Origin: a virus
Direction: 5' to 3' (one strand)
Length of the DNA: 64,000 nucleotides
IMG/VR virus record: IMGVR_UViG_3300031857_000028
Location: 81,754 to 145,753 of that record
The translations under genes and the position numbers were made by a program. This document shows positions 45,663 through 54,523 of the stretch, one piece after another. The notes under the pieces were generated by a model, which was not told the DNA's origin, did no database searches, and worked only from the letters and a program-made list of their open reading frames with translations. How positions within the stretch are numbered: the first letter of the stretch is position 1; each line of letters begins with the position of its first letter.

Positions 45663-46686
45663 CTACCTTGAATGTATATTTAAATTCTGGGAAGAACACT
45701 AAACTACCGGATTTAATTTTTATATCCACGGTGTAATATCGATTTATTTCCAATGCGGATGTATCCAGTACGAAATATGAACCCGACACATCACAACTAA
45801 TTGCAGAATATTGATCAAAATCATACAACACTGTACCAGAGACATCATCGGTTATTCTGAAATATGATTGCGACGGTAAATAATATGTATTACGATATCG
45901 TTGTACGGAGTCGTATTTTTTATCTGGATATAAATCTCTGGTAACCAAATACACCTTATCTATCTCGCCACGGGTGTATGCCTCTTTGATGTTGCGTGGT
46001 ATTATCGACACGTTACTGTTACGTATTGGTTTCAAACTTCCCGTTTGGAATTGCTGGTCCGACCACACAATTTCTAGCTTAGGTGCAAAGATGGTGTGAG
46101 TATTTCCAGAAAATACTTTAATATTTCCTTTATTGTTCTGATCTAGTTCATCCCCCGTGGGGTATTTTATTAGTAATCCATTCCACAACGATGTACTACC
46201 AGATACAACGGGCGCAATGATACTTGTAACATCAATCTTAATATCTTCGATAGGCACGTTTTTCATTACATATGAAGCACTTGGAGTAGATACAAAATCA
46301 CTGCCAGATGTTGTCCAATTTACCAACCTGTCAGACTCACTCCATGTTGCACCATCTTGCATATTTTTCACATCTTGATAAAAATATCCACTACCCTCTA
46401 CCCAACTACTTGATATCGGATATACGTTTAATTGCTGATAACGTTTTACATTTTTTGCATTTGCTATACGAAAATGTAAATAATATTTTGCATTACTTGG
46501 ATATTGCTGCGCAGATGGTATATCAAAATTAATTAATGCACGGACTGATGAGGATGCATACATAACATCCCCGTCAAGCGTACGAGTTAACTTACCAATT
46601 TCTAAAATTTCATCCAAACCGGTATTAATGGTCGGGTATCGTTGATATATTGTGGTATCTTGTGTGGGTGATAAAAACGTTCTCAT
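45649..46686 (-). CDS. Virion protein with DNRLRE-like domain
   Basis: This 345-residue protein has an N-terminal region (RTFLSPTQDTTIYQRYPTIN, ALINFDIPS, YYLHFRIANAKNVKRYQQLN, NVYPISSSWVEGSG, WNGLLIKYPTG) in the order and style of DNRLRE/carbohydrate-binding-module-like domains of secreted and phage proteins, in which D-I-x-x and N-G patterns precede a conserved W-G core. The C-terminal third is beta-rich. It is likely exposed on the baseplate or tail. It is 12 nt from gp6. Confidence 0.55.
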   Translation of the reverse strand: MRTFLSPTQDTTIYQRYPTINTGLDEILEIGKLTRTLDGDVMYASSSVRALINFDIPSAQQYPSNAKYYLHFRIANAKNVKRYQQLNVYPISSSWVEGSGYFYQDVKNMQDGATWSESDRLVNWTTSGSDFVSTPSASYVMKNVPIEDIKIDVTSIIAPVVSGSTSLWNGLLIKYPTGDELDQNNKGNIKVFSGNTHTIFAPKLEIVWSDQQFQTGSLKPIRNSNVSIIPRNIKEAYTRGEIDKVYLVTRDLYPDKKYDSVQRYRNTYYLPSQSYFRITDDVSGTVLYDFDQYSAISCDVSGSYFVLDTSALEINRYYTVDIKIKSGSLVFFPEFKYTFKVDADE

Positions 46687-46698
46687 ATATTATCTCAT

Positions 46699-48684
46699 CT
46701 ATTGTCTAGCGTAGCCCACAATATCGGTTTCTGGATATCGTATTTCAAATATACACGGGTCAAGCGATGGATAGATAATGTCATCTTCAATTGCCTCATC
46801 GATAGGATATCGATATTCGAAATAATCTCTTCCATCTTTGAATTTATATTTGTTGGTAACAATAACGTCGGTGACCGTTTGTACTCCTTCCACTGACCCA
46901 ATTGTTAATCGTAAATCATTCATAATAATTGGTTGATTAATTTGCCACTTGTCTATATTGAAAAATTGTTTAATTGCATCGATACATCGGGCAATTACAT
47001 CATTCATATTATAATTTCTGTACACGATGATACGAAATTCCACTGCAATATTAACCACAAATGCATCAATAATATTTACATCGTCTGTCAACATACGATA
47101 TTGTTCTAAATATTTTGCCAAATTTTTCTTAACTAATGCGTTAAGTGGTGCTAAACGCCGTTCGGCATTATATCCCAATACGTACAAATTGATTGAATTT
47201 GGAGCAACTGGATCGTATACATACGTTCTATTATTAAACGGATTTGCGTCATTATTTACTAGCAACGTTTCTGGATTTTGAGATTCTATTTCGCTAATTT
47301 GTTCGTCTCTGACAACAAATACTTTTGATATTTGTCCAAATTTGGATGGCATTGCCAACGAACGAACCACGTAATCTTTATCAGTAACTACTCTGTTTTG
47401 TGCATTAAAAAATGCTAAGGCATTTTGTCGAATTTCTTCAACAGTTTCTATATTACCGCCACCCCTAGCAGGTTCTTCGTTTTTTATTGCTAAACTAGCC
47501 ACCACTTCAGCAAATAAATTTTGTTCTGCTGCAGTGTAATCGGACCCCAAATTTGCAATTAATGGAAAATCTACCTTATTTATGGTATTTGATGCCACAT
47601 TTGATTCAATTCCACCACCAACTAAATACGTCACTGTTAATGTGGTATTTGCCGGAGCCAATCCAAAACTATCACTCTGTAAGAAATCTGAAGGGTCTAA
47701 ACTTACGTTTGCAATTCCTTGATTATATTTTGTATTTGCAATTTGTCCGGAGTTAAGTGTTACTAGTTCATCATCTAAGTTATTAGTTCCAGACCCAAAC
47801 CATAATTCCATTTTTAAATTTGAATTTACACGAGTAGTAAATCTTCTAGGTTTTCTACGCAACACTGCCAATTTTGCAGGAGGTAGTGAGTTTATTTCCA
47901 GTGTATCTTCTGCAAAAAATCCATCAGGCGTACGTGTAGAAATATTTTTTTCTTCTAGAATTAAATCTTGACCGAGATAATCAACCTCATACCAAGGATT
48001 GTTTTCACTATCAACTACACCAACAATTGAAACGACATTCGAATCTGGTATTTCTACTCTCGTAAATTTTTGTGCAGAGCCAAAAGTAAATGTGACTGTT
48101 TTTAAATCTGCCGACACTAATTTTATTTTTTTAGATACCACATACATTGTAGGTGCATTATTGATATCTCTGGAAAGAATTCTAATTGTTCTACCCGACG
48201 CGTCTGCAAAATCTACATCTTGAATTGACCTAAATGATTGTATCGGAGGAACGTCTGTAGAAAATTTAGAGTTTGTCAGTACTCTCAAAAAAAATCGTTT
48301 ATCCGGTTCGTAATTGTTTAATGCGCCGAGTGCTGGAACCATCTGATATATGGTCGCTTCCACCGTAGAAGTTGCAGTTAATTTTGGTTTGTATCCAAGT
48401 GCTTGGGATATTGCTACAACATTTTGCCTTTCTTTGGCGAACAGTAGTAAATTTTCTTTATATTGATTGTCTATGTAAAATGACATTACATCACCGATAT
48501 ATGCTGCCATTTCCATAAACATCATGCCAGGTGACGCTTCATTAAAATCCGTATACGTGTTTGGATAGTACGTTCTAGCAAATTCAATCAAATTTTGACG
48601 GAATTCGGAGAAATTTTTTGATAAATAATTTACATCTTTAAAATTTGGTGTAAATTTTTTAGTTATAGATTGGTTTACTGCCAT
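46699..48684 (-). CDS. gp6: Baseplate wedge protein, gp6-like
   Basis: This 661-residue protein shows the gp6/baseplate-J family signature: YPNTYTDFNEASPGMMFMEM with AAYIGDVMSFYIDNQYKENL after it, then RGGGNIETVEEIRQNALAFF and DYVVRSLAMPSKFGQISKVF. T4 gp6 (660 residues) has the same length and forms the continuous ring of the wedges that changes shape on infection. It follows gp25 in the same operon with AGGAG 7 nt before the ATG, matching the typical gp25-gp6 neighbourhood of myoviruses. Confidence 0.93.
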   Translation of the reverse strand: MAVNQSITKKFTPNFKDVNYLSKNFSEFRQNLIEFARTYYPNTYTDFNEASPGMMFMEMAAYIGDVMSFYIDNQYKENLLLFAKERQNVVAISQALGYKPKLTATSTVEATIYQMVPALGALNNYEPDKRFFLRVLTNSKFSTDVPPIQSFRSIQDVDFADASGRTIRILSRDINNAPTMYVVSKKIKLVSADLKTVTFTFGSAQKFTRVEIPDSNVVSIVGVVDSENNPWYEVDYLGQDLILEEKNISTRTPDGFFAEDTLEINSLPPAKLAVLRRKPRRFTTRVNSNLKMELWFGSGTNNLDDELVTLNSGQIANTKYNQGIANVSLDPSDFLQSDSFGLAPANTTLTVTYLVGGGIESNVASNTINKVDFPLIANLGSDYTAAEQNLFAEVVASLAIKNEEPARGGGNIETVEEIRQNALAFFNAQNRVVTDKDYVVRSLAMPSKFGQISKVFVVRDEQISEIESQNPETLLVNNDANPFNNRTYVYDPVAPNSINLYVLGYNAERRLAPLNALVKKNLAKYLEQYRMLTDDVNIIDAFVVNIAVEFRIIVYRNYNMNDVIARCIDAIKQFFNIDKWQINQPIIMNDLRLTIGSVEGVQTVTDVIVTNKYKFKDGRDYFEYRYPIDEAIEDDIIYPSLDPCIFEIRYPETDIVGYARQ

Positions 48685-48694
48685 TAATTATCTC

Positions 48695-49075
48695 CTAAAA
48701 CGTCAAAATTATTGTATCTCTAATATTCGGATTTCTTCTGAGCCTATATCCCACGTATAATTGTAGTCTATTGTTATCGATGTCAATAGGTGCAGAATTT
48801 AACTCAAATTGTACCAGTTCTAAGAACGGCATCCATCGTTCTACTGCGTCAACCACCGACAGTCGTGCCCCTTCAATATTTTCAGCGGTAAGTTGCTCAA
48901 ATAAGTAATCATGGATACCACAACCAAATTCGGGTTGATGAACTCGTTCCCCCTTTCTAGTAAGTATCAGATTTATAAAATTTGACTTAACTTGTGTTAA
49001 CGTATCGAACGATTGTTCAAAATATCCAGTATTTCCCAATTTAAGGGGTAGAGTAATTCCTATGCCCTGCGCCAT
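48695..49075 (-). CDS. gp25: Baseplate wedge protein, gp25-like
   Basis: This 126-residue protein has the GPW/gp25 pattern: SFDTLTQVKSNFINLILTRK, GERVHQPEFGCGIHDYLFEQ and a beta end QLYVGYRLRRNPNIRDTIIL. T4 gp25 (132 residues) nucleates sheath polymerisation on the baseplate. Length and motifs agree. It lies directly ahead of gp6 and after the small helical gene at 49084, in the usual myovirus order. Confidence 0.93.
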   Translation of the reverse strand: MAQGIGITLPLKLGNTGYFEQSFDTLTQVKSNFINLILTRKGERVHQPEFGCGIHDYLFEQLTAENIEGARLSVVDAVERWMPFLELVQFELNSAPIDIDNNRLQLYVGYRLRRNPNIRDTIILTF

Positions 49076-49083
49076 ATATCATC

Positions 49084-49413
49084 TCAAGTGAGTTTTAGTT
49101 TCTTCATTAACTGTGAATAATCTTTAGTAACCGCCTTCACTACTTCTGGATCAACATCTCTTGGTGCATTTTCTGGTAACGGTACCGCCATATTGTTTGT
49201 AGTTGCACGTAACGTCTCTCCATCATATGTAAGACCCATGAGTTCAGATAATCTACCTCGGTCCAAGGTAGGTTTTTTCTGGGGTGGTTGCGTTTTATTC
49301 TCAGAAAGTTGTTTTATTTCAACAACTGCTTCAGCAAGAAGTTCTGGTAATACACGCTTCACCTCTTCTTCAACTATAGTTCGTATATATGCTTTTAATA
49401 ATTGCCTGTCCAT
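49084..49413 (-). CDS. Small helical protein of baseplate cluster
   Basis: This 109-residue protein begins with an acidic amphipathic helix (RQLLKAYIRTIVEEEVKRVL, LPELLAEAVVEIKQLSE), followed by a Pro/Lys-rich stretch and GRLSELMGLTYDGETLRATT, ending with a helix. The helix-rich start resembles several head-cluster leaders but has no clean capsid-targeting pattern. A phage assembly factor or small baseplate protein is possible; family not known. Confidence 0.52.
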   Translation of the reverse strand: MDRQLLKAYIRTIVEEEVKRVLPELLAEAVVEIKQLSENKTQPPQKKPTLDRGRLSELMGLTYDGETLRATTNNMAVPLPENAPRDVDPEVVKAVTKDYSQLMKKLKLT

Positions 49414-49435
49414 ATAAATGTCCTGTATGTGAGGG

Positions 49436-50005
49436 TTATTCTTTTACCGTTGGTAGTGATAACGGGAGTGTTGGTAATTTTGGTATCGTTGGTGGCTTTG
49501 GAATACTTGGAAGTGCCGTCAACGATGTCGGTGGTTTCATCGGAAATGTAAAATTTTCTTTTGCTTTTTTTAAATTTTGCTTACTTACTTTCTGTTTCAA
49601 TTCTCGTAACTCTTTTTGTGCTCTTAAAAAAACAATTGTTGCTAATACTTTTGGATCTAAAATAGGAGGTTTTAGATATAATGCCAAACCTGCTGCAAGT
49701 AATGGCCCAAGAAATGCCGCTTTATCTTTTAGTTCTTCTATTTTTTTATCCTTTTCTTGCTCCAACTTAGTTTGTTGCTCTCCGACTAACTTTTGTGCTT
49801 CTGCTTTTGCTTGTTGCTTTAATAATTCAGGGTCTTTCGTTCTTGGTAGTTTTTTTAACTTTTCTGCAGCCGCACCTGCAGCAGGTGGTATTACTGCTGT
49901 GGCCGCAGAAGCTGCAGAGGAGGCTGCAGCATTTGCCGCAGATGATGCTGCTCCAGTGGCAGCCTTTTTTGTTACATTAATTGCATTGGATATTGCATCT
50001 GACAT
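49436..50005 (-). CDS. Ala-rich coiled-coil baseplate-cluster protein
   Basis: This 189-residue protein has an Ala/Ser-rich N-terminus (residues 10-48), a charged coiled coil (about 55-95), a hydrophobic Ala/Gly/Leu stretch (FLGPLLAAGLALYLKPPI near 98-115), a second helix and a Pro-Leu-rich end (PKPPTIPKLPTLPLSLPT). It may be a small structural or assembly factor between gp5-like and gp25-like genes. No recognised family. AGGA lies upstream of the ATG. Confidence 0.52.
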   Translation of the reverse strand: MSDAISNAINVTKKAATGAASSAANAAASSAASAATAVIPPAAGAAAEKLKKLPRTKDPELLKQQAKAEAQKLVGEQQTKLEQEKDKKIEELKDKAAFLGPLLAAGLALYLKPPILDPKVLATIVFLRAQKELRELKQKVSKQNLKKAKENFTFPMKPPTSLTALPSIPKPPTIPKLPTLPLSLPTVKE

Positions 50006-50006
50006 A

Positions 50007-51527
50007 TTATACGGTCCTATAGTAGTTATCAGTTAATGTCCATGTGTTGTTTTCAATAACTGTCGGTTTACCCGTTTTAAAGTTATTTTCTACTATCTCA
50101 GGCACTTCATTTCCTAACTTAACAAATCCATCTCCACTGTTAAACGGAGCACCCGAAAATGCGGTTGGAATAGATTGACCAGGATTTGGCAGTACTAACT
50201 CTCCATATAACCTAATCAGTCCCGCCATAATATCTGGATTTAATAATCCCGGCCCAACGGGCGTGATTACATGTGCTGCAGTAGCCGGGCCCGGGACTGG
50301 GAGAGGGACTATGGTAGTAGTTGCATCTACCCATGGAAGTACTGCTGAAGGCGTTCCCATCAAGGTTACGATGAGTCTCGCCAACCACTTCGATAAACTT
50401 GTTCCACCGACCATAGGTTCAGCATCACCCGTTACACTACCAAAATATAATTTATCTGCTACAAAGGATATGGCGTTTTCTGCAATAATCGACACGTTAT
50501 TACCCACAGATATCGTATAATCATTGTCTGCAATATTGTCAATGTTTCTGCTTGCCAAATTTCGTATATCAATATTTGCAGTTAATATGATACTACTGTC
50601 GGTATCTACTGCCGTATTTTTAAAACTGTTCAAGTAAATTTCTTCTTGGGCAAACATCATGATGTGCGTTTTCTTTGCACCCAATACAATCCGGTCGGAG
50701 TTTAATATAATTGACGCACCATCATACTGCTGTGGTGGGTTTTTTATAGATCTATAAAATGAACCTACATTTATTGTAGTGGGTTCGTATGGAATTACTT
50801 GGTCTGATGTCATCCATATAGATGATGCATCTTTATTCACATCCTCCAAAATTAATCCGAAGATTTTGTCGCTTGTACATGCGTCAGTTTCAACGTCCTT
50901 TGCTTGTCCAGTTCTTAGTATCAAATTAGGAGCCATTCCTTTACTACTTGGATCTATTTGACTTGAACCAAACCGTATAGAGTGTCCCATTCGACCTTGA
51001 AATAATACATCTCCTTCAAAGTGCTTCAAAGGACGTACTCTACTATCAGGTTTGTAGTATTCACCAAATTGATGCGGTTCTGACTCAATTTCACCATTAC
51101 CGGACGTAGTGGGTGAACTTAATTTTTTAGAACGATTATTTAATGCGTCATTCAATTTTAACATTGAATTTTCTTGCAGTCTATGTGCAATATTAACCTT
51201 TCTCATATAGAAAAAGTTACCTAAAAACTTATGCAATACAACAAACTCTCCAAGTAATGGTAATTCTTGTATAGTTGTATCCATTGGTTCTGCCCAATCC
51301 AACAACTCGTCATCTCTACCATCATGTACAGAAAAAATTCGTACCTTTATCATACCGACATTATAACCATCTGCGGAGTATTGTGGGTGGAAATGATCAA
51401 CAATCACATCCACCACAATTGCTTCGTAATAGGATTTAGTTACTGATTTTGCAGAATCACTTGTTGTTGATGTTGCTAATAAACCCGAAGGTTTTGTTCT
51501 AGTAACGTATCTATTCCCAGATGCCAT
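50007..51527 (-). CDS. Baseplate hub/spike protein, gp5-like without lysozyme
   Basis: This 506-residue protein has an N-terminal OB-like domain around residues 33-115 (YYEAIVVDVIVDHFHPQYSA, GMIKVRIFSVHDGRDDELLD, PLLGEFVVLHKFLGNFFYM), matching the gp5/VgrG N-terminal barrel, followed by GDVLFQGRMGHSIRFGSSQ, a segment conserved before the spike, and beta-solenoid-like repeats. No lysozyme module like that of T4 gp5 is present. It likely forms the membrane-piercing spike and tail-tube plug. It couples to the upstream gene by TAATATG. Confidence 0.75.
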   Translation of the reverse strand: MASGNRYVTRTKPSGLLATSTTSDSAKSVTKSYYEAIVVDVIVDHFHPQYSADGYNVGMIKVRIFSVHDGRDDELLDWAEPMDTTIQELPLLGEFVVLHKFLGNFFYMRKVNIAHRLQENSMLKLNDALNNRSKKLSSPTTSGNGEIESEPHQFGEYYKPDSRVRPLKHFEGDVLFQGRMGHSIRFGSSQIDPSSKGMAPNLILRTGQAKDVETDACTSDKIFGLILEDVNKDASSIWMTSDQVIPYEPTTINVGSFYRSIKNPPQQYDGASIILNSDRIVLGAKKTHIMMFAQEEIYLNSFKNTAVDTDSSIILTANIDIRNLASRNIDNIADNDYTISVGNNVSIIAENAISFVADKLYFGSVTGDAEPMVGGTSLSKWLARLIVTLMGTPSAVLPWVDATTTIVPLPVPGPATAAHVITPVGPGLLNPDIMAGLIRLYGELVLPNPGQSIPTAFSGAPFNSGDGFVKLGNEVPEIVENNFKTGKPTVIENNTWTLTDNYYRTV

Positions 51528-51528
51528 A

Positions 51529-51915
51529 TTATTTGTTCAGTTGTTGAATGGACTGTTCTAGTTCATATTGTTCATTAATAACCGTTTCAAAATCAGTTTT
51601 TATATTATTTAATAATTGCAATTTTTCTTCTTCACTCAACATATCGCCTGCAGAATTACTTTTCGTTCCAACTGAGACTATTCTTTGTGCAATTTGAGCC
51701 AGTCTAACTAAATGTTCATCGTTTTTAACATTGACCTCTAGAAAATCTTTAACCACTGGGCCCAGCACGGCAGCGTCTTCAGGCGTTCGTATTAATTTTA
51801 ACATACTTAATACGAGTTGGTCTATTTGTTGTCGCTTTTTATCTGTATTTTTATAGATGTCTGAAAACAAGTCTGATAATGTTTTTCCATCGAAAAGTTC
51901 TGTGTCTAAGGACAT
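51529..51915 (-). CDS. Conserved helical phage protein
   Basis: This 128-residue all-helical protein (MSLDTELFDGKTLSDLFSDI, NTDKKRQQIDQLVLSMLKLI, PVVKDFLEVNVKNDEHLVRL) matches a style of conserved hypothetical in large environmental phages, between the sigma factor and the spike genes. No motif assigns function. TATTTATA is 25 nt ahead of its ATG, so it begins the baseplate transcript. A small terminase is conceivable from size and helicity but not supported by motif. Confidence 0.55.
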   Translation of the reverse strand: MSLDTELFDGKTLSDLFSDIYKNTDKKRQQIDQLVLSMLKLIRTPEDAAVLGPVVKDFLEVNVKNDEHLVRLAQIAQRIVSVGTKSNSAGDMLSEEEKLQLLNNIKTDFETVINEQYELEQSIQQLNK

Positions 51916-51940
51916 ATAATTTACCTTAAAGTGTCTGATT

Positions 51941-51948
51941 TATAAATA
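51941..51948 (-). promoter_or_regulatory. Putative late promoter element TATTTATA
   Basis: Sense AACTATTTATAAATC lies 25 nt before the ATG at 51915 and directly after the gp55 stop codon. It would start the long baseplate/tail operon, the place where a late promoter is expected. Confidence 0.5.
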
Positions 51949-51955
51949 GTTATTT

Positions 51956-52717
51956 TTATTGATTACAGACGAAAAACATGGATGGATCGGATAAATGTCC
52001 TGACCTACGATATTCTTTCATTTGCTGTAGTACGTGTGCTTTCATTTTATTGATAACTTTGGTTATATGCACTGTTTTATTATCCGTCATCTCACGTATC
52101 AGCACGTATAAGGCTTTTTTATTAAAATTTTCAATAGTATTTGCCCGTTTCATCAATTCAACAACCGCATTTGCAATTTCCTTATCACGTTTTTTCTTAA
52201 AAATGCGGTCCAAATTAAAATCCCAATATTGAATCAATAACTCCATAAAATCACTAGTATCCCTTTGAGATGATTCTACCTCTGGTTTTGTAGTGAGCAC
52301 CTCTTCTAATAAGAAAGACTCGTCACTGGACGGGTCAACTATATGCGTTGACCGCAATTCATCCCGGTACGAGTTATTATTATGTAACACTAGATAGTTT
52401 TTTGCCACCACCGAAAAATACGAAAATGCCTTTCCTTTGTTCTCCGTATATTTGTGTAGGTTTAACACTAAGAACGATACCACTTGATTTTTTATGTCTT
52501 CGAAATTTCCATCTATATAGGGAAATTTAAATCTATTGATAACATTTTCGGCAAGTTTATCTATTGCTGGATGAATTTTTTCACGAAAGATAATTTCTCG
52601 TTCCTCCAAATCATCCATTTTATTAAACTTCACAATTGCCTTTTCAGTTTCATCGGTAAAATACATCTTACCTAATTTAGCTCTACGAATTTCCAAATCA
52701 GTTTTCTTTGTTTTCAT
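51956..52717 (-). CDS. gp55: Late sigma factor, gp55-like
   Basis: This 253-residue protein is related to T4 gp55, the sigma factor that directs host RNA polymerase to late promoters. The matching block is IHPAIDKLAENVINRFKFPY with GNFEDIKNQVVSFLVLNLHK and FSYFSVVAKNYLVLHNNN, parallel to the gp55 core-binding and -10-recognition region (LIAEGLSKRFNFSGY and later NPHAYITQACFNAF). It is longer than T4 gp55 (185 residues) by a C-terminal helical extension. Its start overlaps the previous gene by 20 nt. Late promoter candidates in the window are consistent with its presence. Confidence 0.85.
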   Translation of the reverse strand: MKTKKTDLEIRRAKLGKMYFTDETEKAIVKFNKMDDLEEREIIFREKIHPAIDKLAENVINRFKFPYIDGNFEDIKNQVVSFLVLNLHKYTENKGKAFSYFSVVAKNYLVLHNNNSYRDELRSTHIVDPSSDESFLLEEVLTTKPEVESSQRDTSDFMELLIQYWDFNLDRIFKKKRDKEIANAVVELMKRANTIENFNKKALYVLIREMTDNKTVHITKVINKMKAHVLQQMKEYRRSGHLSDPSMFFVCNQ

Positions 52718-52973
52718 CTACATCTACCCCATATAAAATAGGACGAAGGTTGGAAAGTATATCAACTAACTGTTGAAATACAGTCCCAACCTCGTCATCG
52801 GTTTCAAACATTTGCCTTGAATCTATTAACCGCATGTTTGCTAACGTTACGGTTAATGCTGAATAGAATTCTTCTATACTCTCTTCGTACACCGAAATCT
52901 TTTTTGTTAAGTTCCACACTACATAAGAAAGTATCAAACATAAGACTGCTAAAAATACTGTCAATATCATCAT
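52698..52973 (-). CDS. Small membrane protein with cytoplasmic helix
   Basis: This 91-residue protein has a single N-terminal transmembrane helix (MMILTVFLAVLCLILSYVVW, residues 1-20) followed by a Lys-Glu helix and an acidic end. This arrangement recurs in T4-like phages beside the sigma factor gene. It overlaps the transglycosylase gene by ATGA and gp55 by 20 nt, so translation is coupled to both. Possible roles: small holin-like or membrane-docking protein; not decided. Confidence 0.55.
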   Translation of the reverse strand: MMILTVFLAVLCLILSYVVWNLTKKISVYEESIEEFYSALTVTLANMRLIDSRQMFETDDEVGTVFQQLVDILSNLRPILYGVDVDENKEN

Positions 52974-53494
52974 ATCTGCGGTAAGTTGAAGTTACTGAAA
53001 TAACTCATATATTTTGTAATGGTTGTTCCTCGTGCATCAGCAATATTTGCACCTCGACCCGTTAAGAAAGCACGTACCCCACCACTACCTGCAAAATGTG
53101 CACCGGCTAAAATTCCAGCTCGTGTTATTTTCACACCGTTTACGACCTTACCATTATATTTTCTAATCAACGGGGCAAGTTCTCGGTGATTTGCTTTCAT
53201 GTAAGCTAACATAACACTATCCTGTAACTTGGAATCTCGTAAAAATTGCTTTTGTGATGTATTAAATCCCAACGCTTTTACTGTACCTGGACTAAATTGA
53301 TACTTACCCATCATACCAAATTCATTTGTAATTTTATGATTTCCACCACTTTCAATGTATGCCACTCGTTTCATGAATAATTCAACCTGCGTTGGTTGGG
53401 ACATTGGAATCTTTTTTACTGTGACGTTGGGTAATTTATCGGTGATAAATACGGCTAATGCCAAAACACTTATAAAAATTAGTTTTTTCATCAT
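52970..53494 (-). CDS. Secreted lytic transglycosylase-like muralytic enzyme
   Basis: This 174-residue protein has a signal or signal-anchor sequence (MMKKLIFISVLALAVFI) then a lysozyme/SLT-type domain: FMKRVAYIESGGNHKITNEF (E48 as likely catalytic acid), GMMGKYQFSPGTVKALGF, and a later LAGAHFAGSGGVRAFLTGRG. It would cleave the glycan of peptidoglycan for lysis or entry. Export by a signal sequence fits a pinholin-type or SAR-like lysis route. It is the only clear cell-wall hydrolase in the window. Confidence 0.75.
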   Translation of the reverse strand: MMKKLIFISVLALAVFITDKLPNVTVKKIPMSQPTQVELFMKRVAYIESGGNHKITNEFGMMGKYQFSPGTVKALGFNTSQKQFLRDSKLQDSVMLAYMKANHRELAPLIRKYNGKVVNGVKITRAGILAGAHFAGSGGVRAFLTGRGANIADARGTTITKYMSYFSNFNLPQI

Positions 53495-53501
53495 AATATT
53501 C

Positions 53502-54521
53502 TCACGTTAGTAGATGTGGTTGACCCTCCCGTGCACCAGCATTGGTGACCACCACATATTCTGGATGAAACTCTTGAAGGTTATTTGCTCCAGCATAAGA
53601 CAGAGCTGAACGTAGCCCATCAAGTAATCTTTCAATTGTGAAATTGACAGAACCTTTAAATGGTACAACGGTTGATTCACCTTCAACATTTCTAGGTGCT
53701 TGCCCGTGTACCGTTTTTGTTTCCAAAGATGCCGCTCCACGGTATCGTTTATACAGACCGTTTGACTTCTCTATAATTGCACCAGGCGCTTCTTTGGTAC
53801 CTGCCAACAGTGACCCTAAAATAACCGAACTGGCTCCAACTGCTAGTGCCTTGGCAATATCACCACTGTTACGAATGCCACCGCAAGCAATAACTGGTAC
53901 CGTTACTACGTCACTACAATCTTCAAGGGATGTAACATTTGGAACACCGAACCCAGTTTTTACTCGGGTAGTACATAATGAACCACCACCAATACCCACT
54001 CGGATTGCATCTGCTCCCCAATATTCAAGGTCTATTGCGGCTTGTTGAGTTGCAACATTTCCAGCAATAATATCTACATGAACGGGTAGATGTTTTTTTA
54101 GATTGGTTATAGCATCTTTTACGAACTTATGGTGTCCATGTGCCACATCTATTAATATAACATTAGCACCTGCTTTTGTCAACTCCTGTGCTCGTTCTAA
54201 ATAATCACCATTTGCACCGACTGCTGCCATAACATGTTGCGTCCATGTTGAATTTAGCCGCACCTGTCTACTGGTAGATACTACTTCATGTGCTTGTGGT
54301 TCAATTGGCATAAACCGATGAATACATCCAATTCCCCCTAGTTCGGCCATTGCTGCAGCCATAAAACCGTCACAGACCGTATCCATTGGCGAGGCAATTA
54401 ACGGAACCCTAAGAGAATAATTAGTAGTCAACTGTGTTGTTAGGTCAATATTTTGACGAGATTCGATTTCACTGTATGACGGAAGTAATGTTATATCGTC
54501 ATATGTTAGTGCCGTTTTCAT
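53502..54521 (-). CDS. IMP dehydrogenase/GMP reductase family enzyme, no CBS domain
   Basis: This 339-residue TIM-barrel enzyme has the family signatures LTYDDITLLPSYSEI at the start, VPLIASPMDTVC, GIGGGSLCTTRVKTGFGVPN with catalytic Cys at 183, VPVIACGGIRNSGDI and GASSVILGSLLAG. The CBS pair found in most IMP dehydrogenases is absent. The flap region (VEGESTVVPFKGSVNFTIE) is nearer to GMP reductase and lacks the Arg-Tyr dyad seen in IMP dehydrogenase. It converts IMP to XMP or GMP to IMP, adjusting purine pools for phage DNA synthesis. Reaction direction is undecided. GAGG precedes the ATG. Confidence 0.9.
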   Translation of the reverse strand: MKTALTYDDITLLPSYSEIESRQNIDLTTQLTTNYSLRVPLIASPMDTVCDGFMAAAMAELGGIGCIHRFMPIEPQAHEVVSTSRQVRLNSTWTQHVMAAVGANGDYLERAQELTKAGANVILIDVAHGHHKFVKDAITNLKKHLPVHVDIIAGNVATQQAAIDLEYWGADAIRVGIGGGSLCTTRVKTGFGVPNVTSLEDCSDVVTVPVIACGGIRNSGDIAKALAVGASSVILGSLLAGTKEAPGAIIEKSNGLYKRYRGAASLETKTVHGQAPRNVEGESTVVPFKGSVNFTIERLLDGLRSALSYAGANNLQEFHPEYVVVTNAGAREGQPHLLT

Positions 54522-54523
54522 AT

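Noticed and set aside
50007-51527. Lysozyme domain in the gp5-like spike
   Set aside because: No catalytic E-D-T pattern of T4 lysozyme appears; only the OB-like and solenoid parts are visible.
51529-51915. Small terminase (gp16-like)
   Set aside because: Size and helicity are compatible but no motif or neighbouring large terminase supports it; left as conserved hypothetical.
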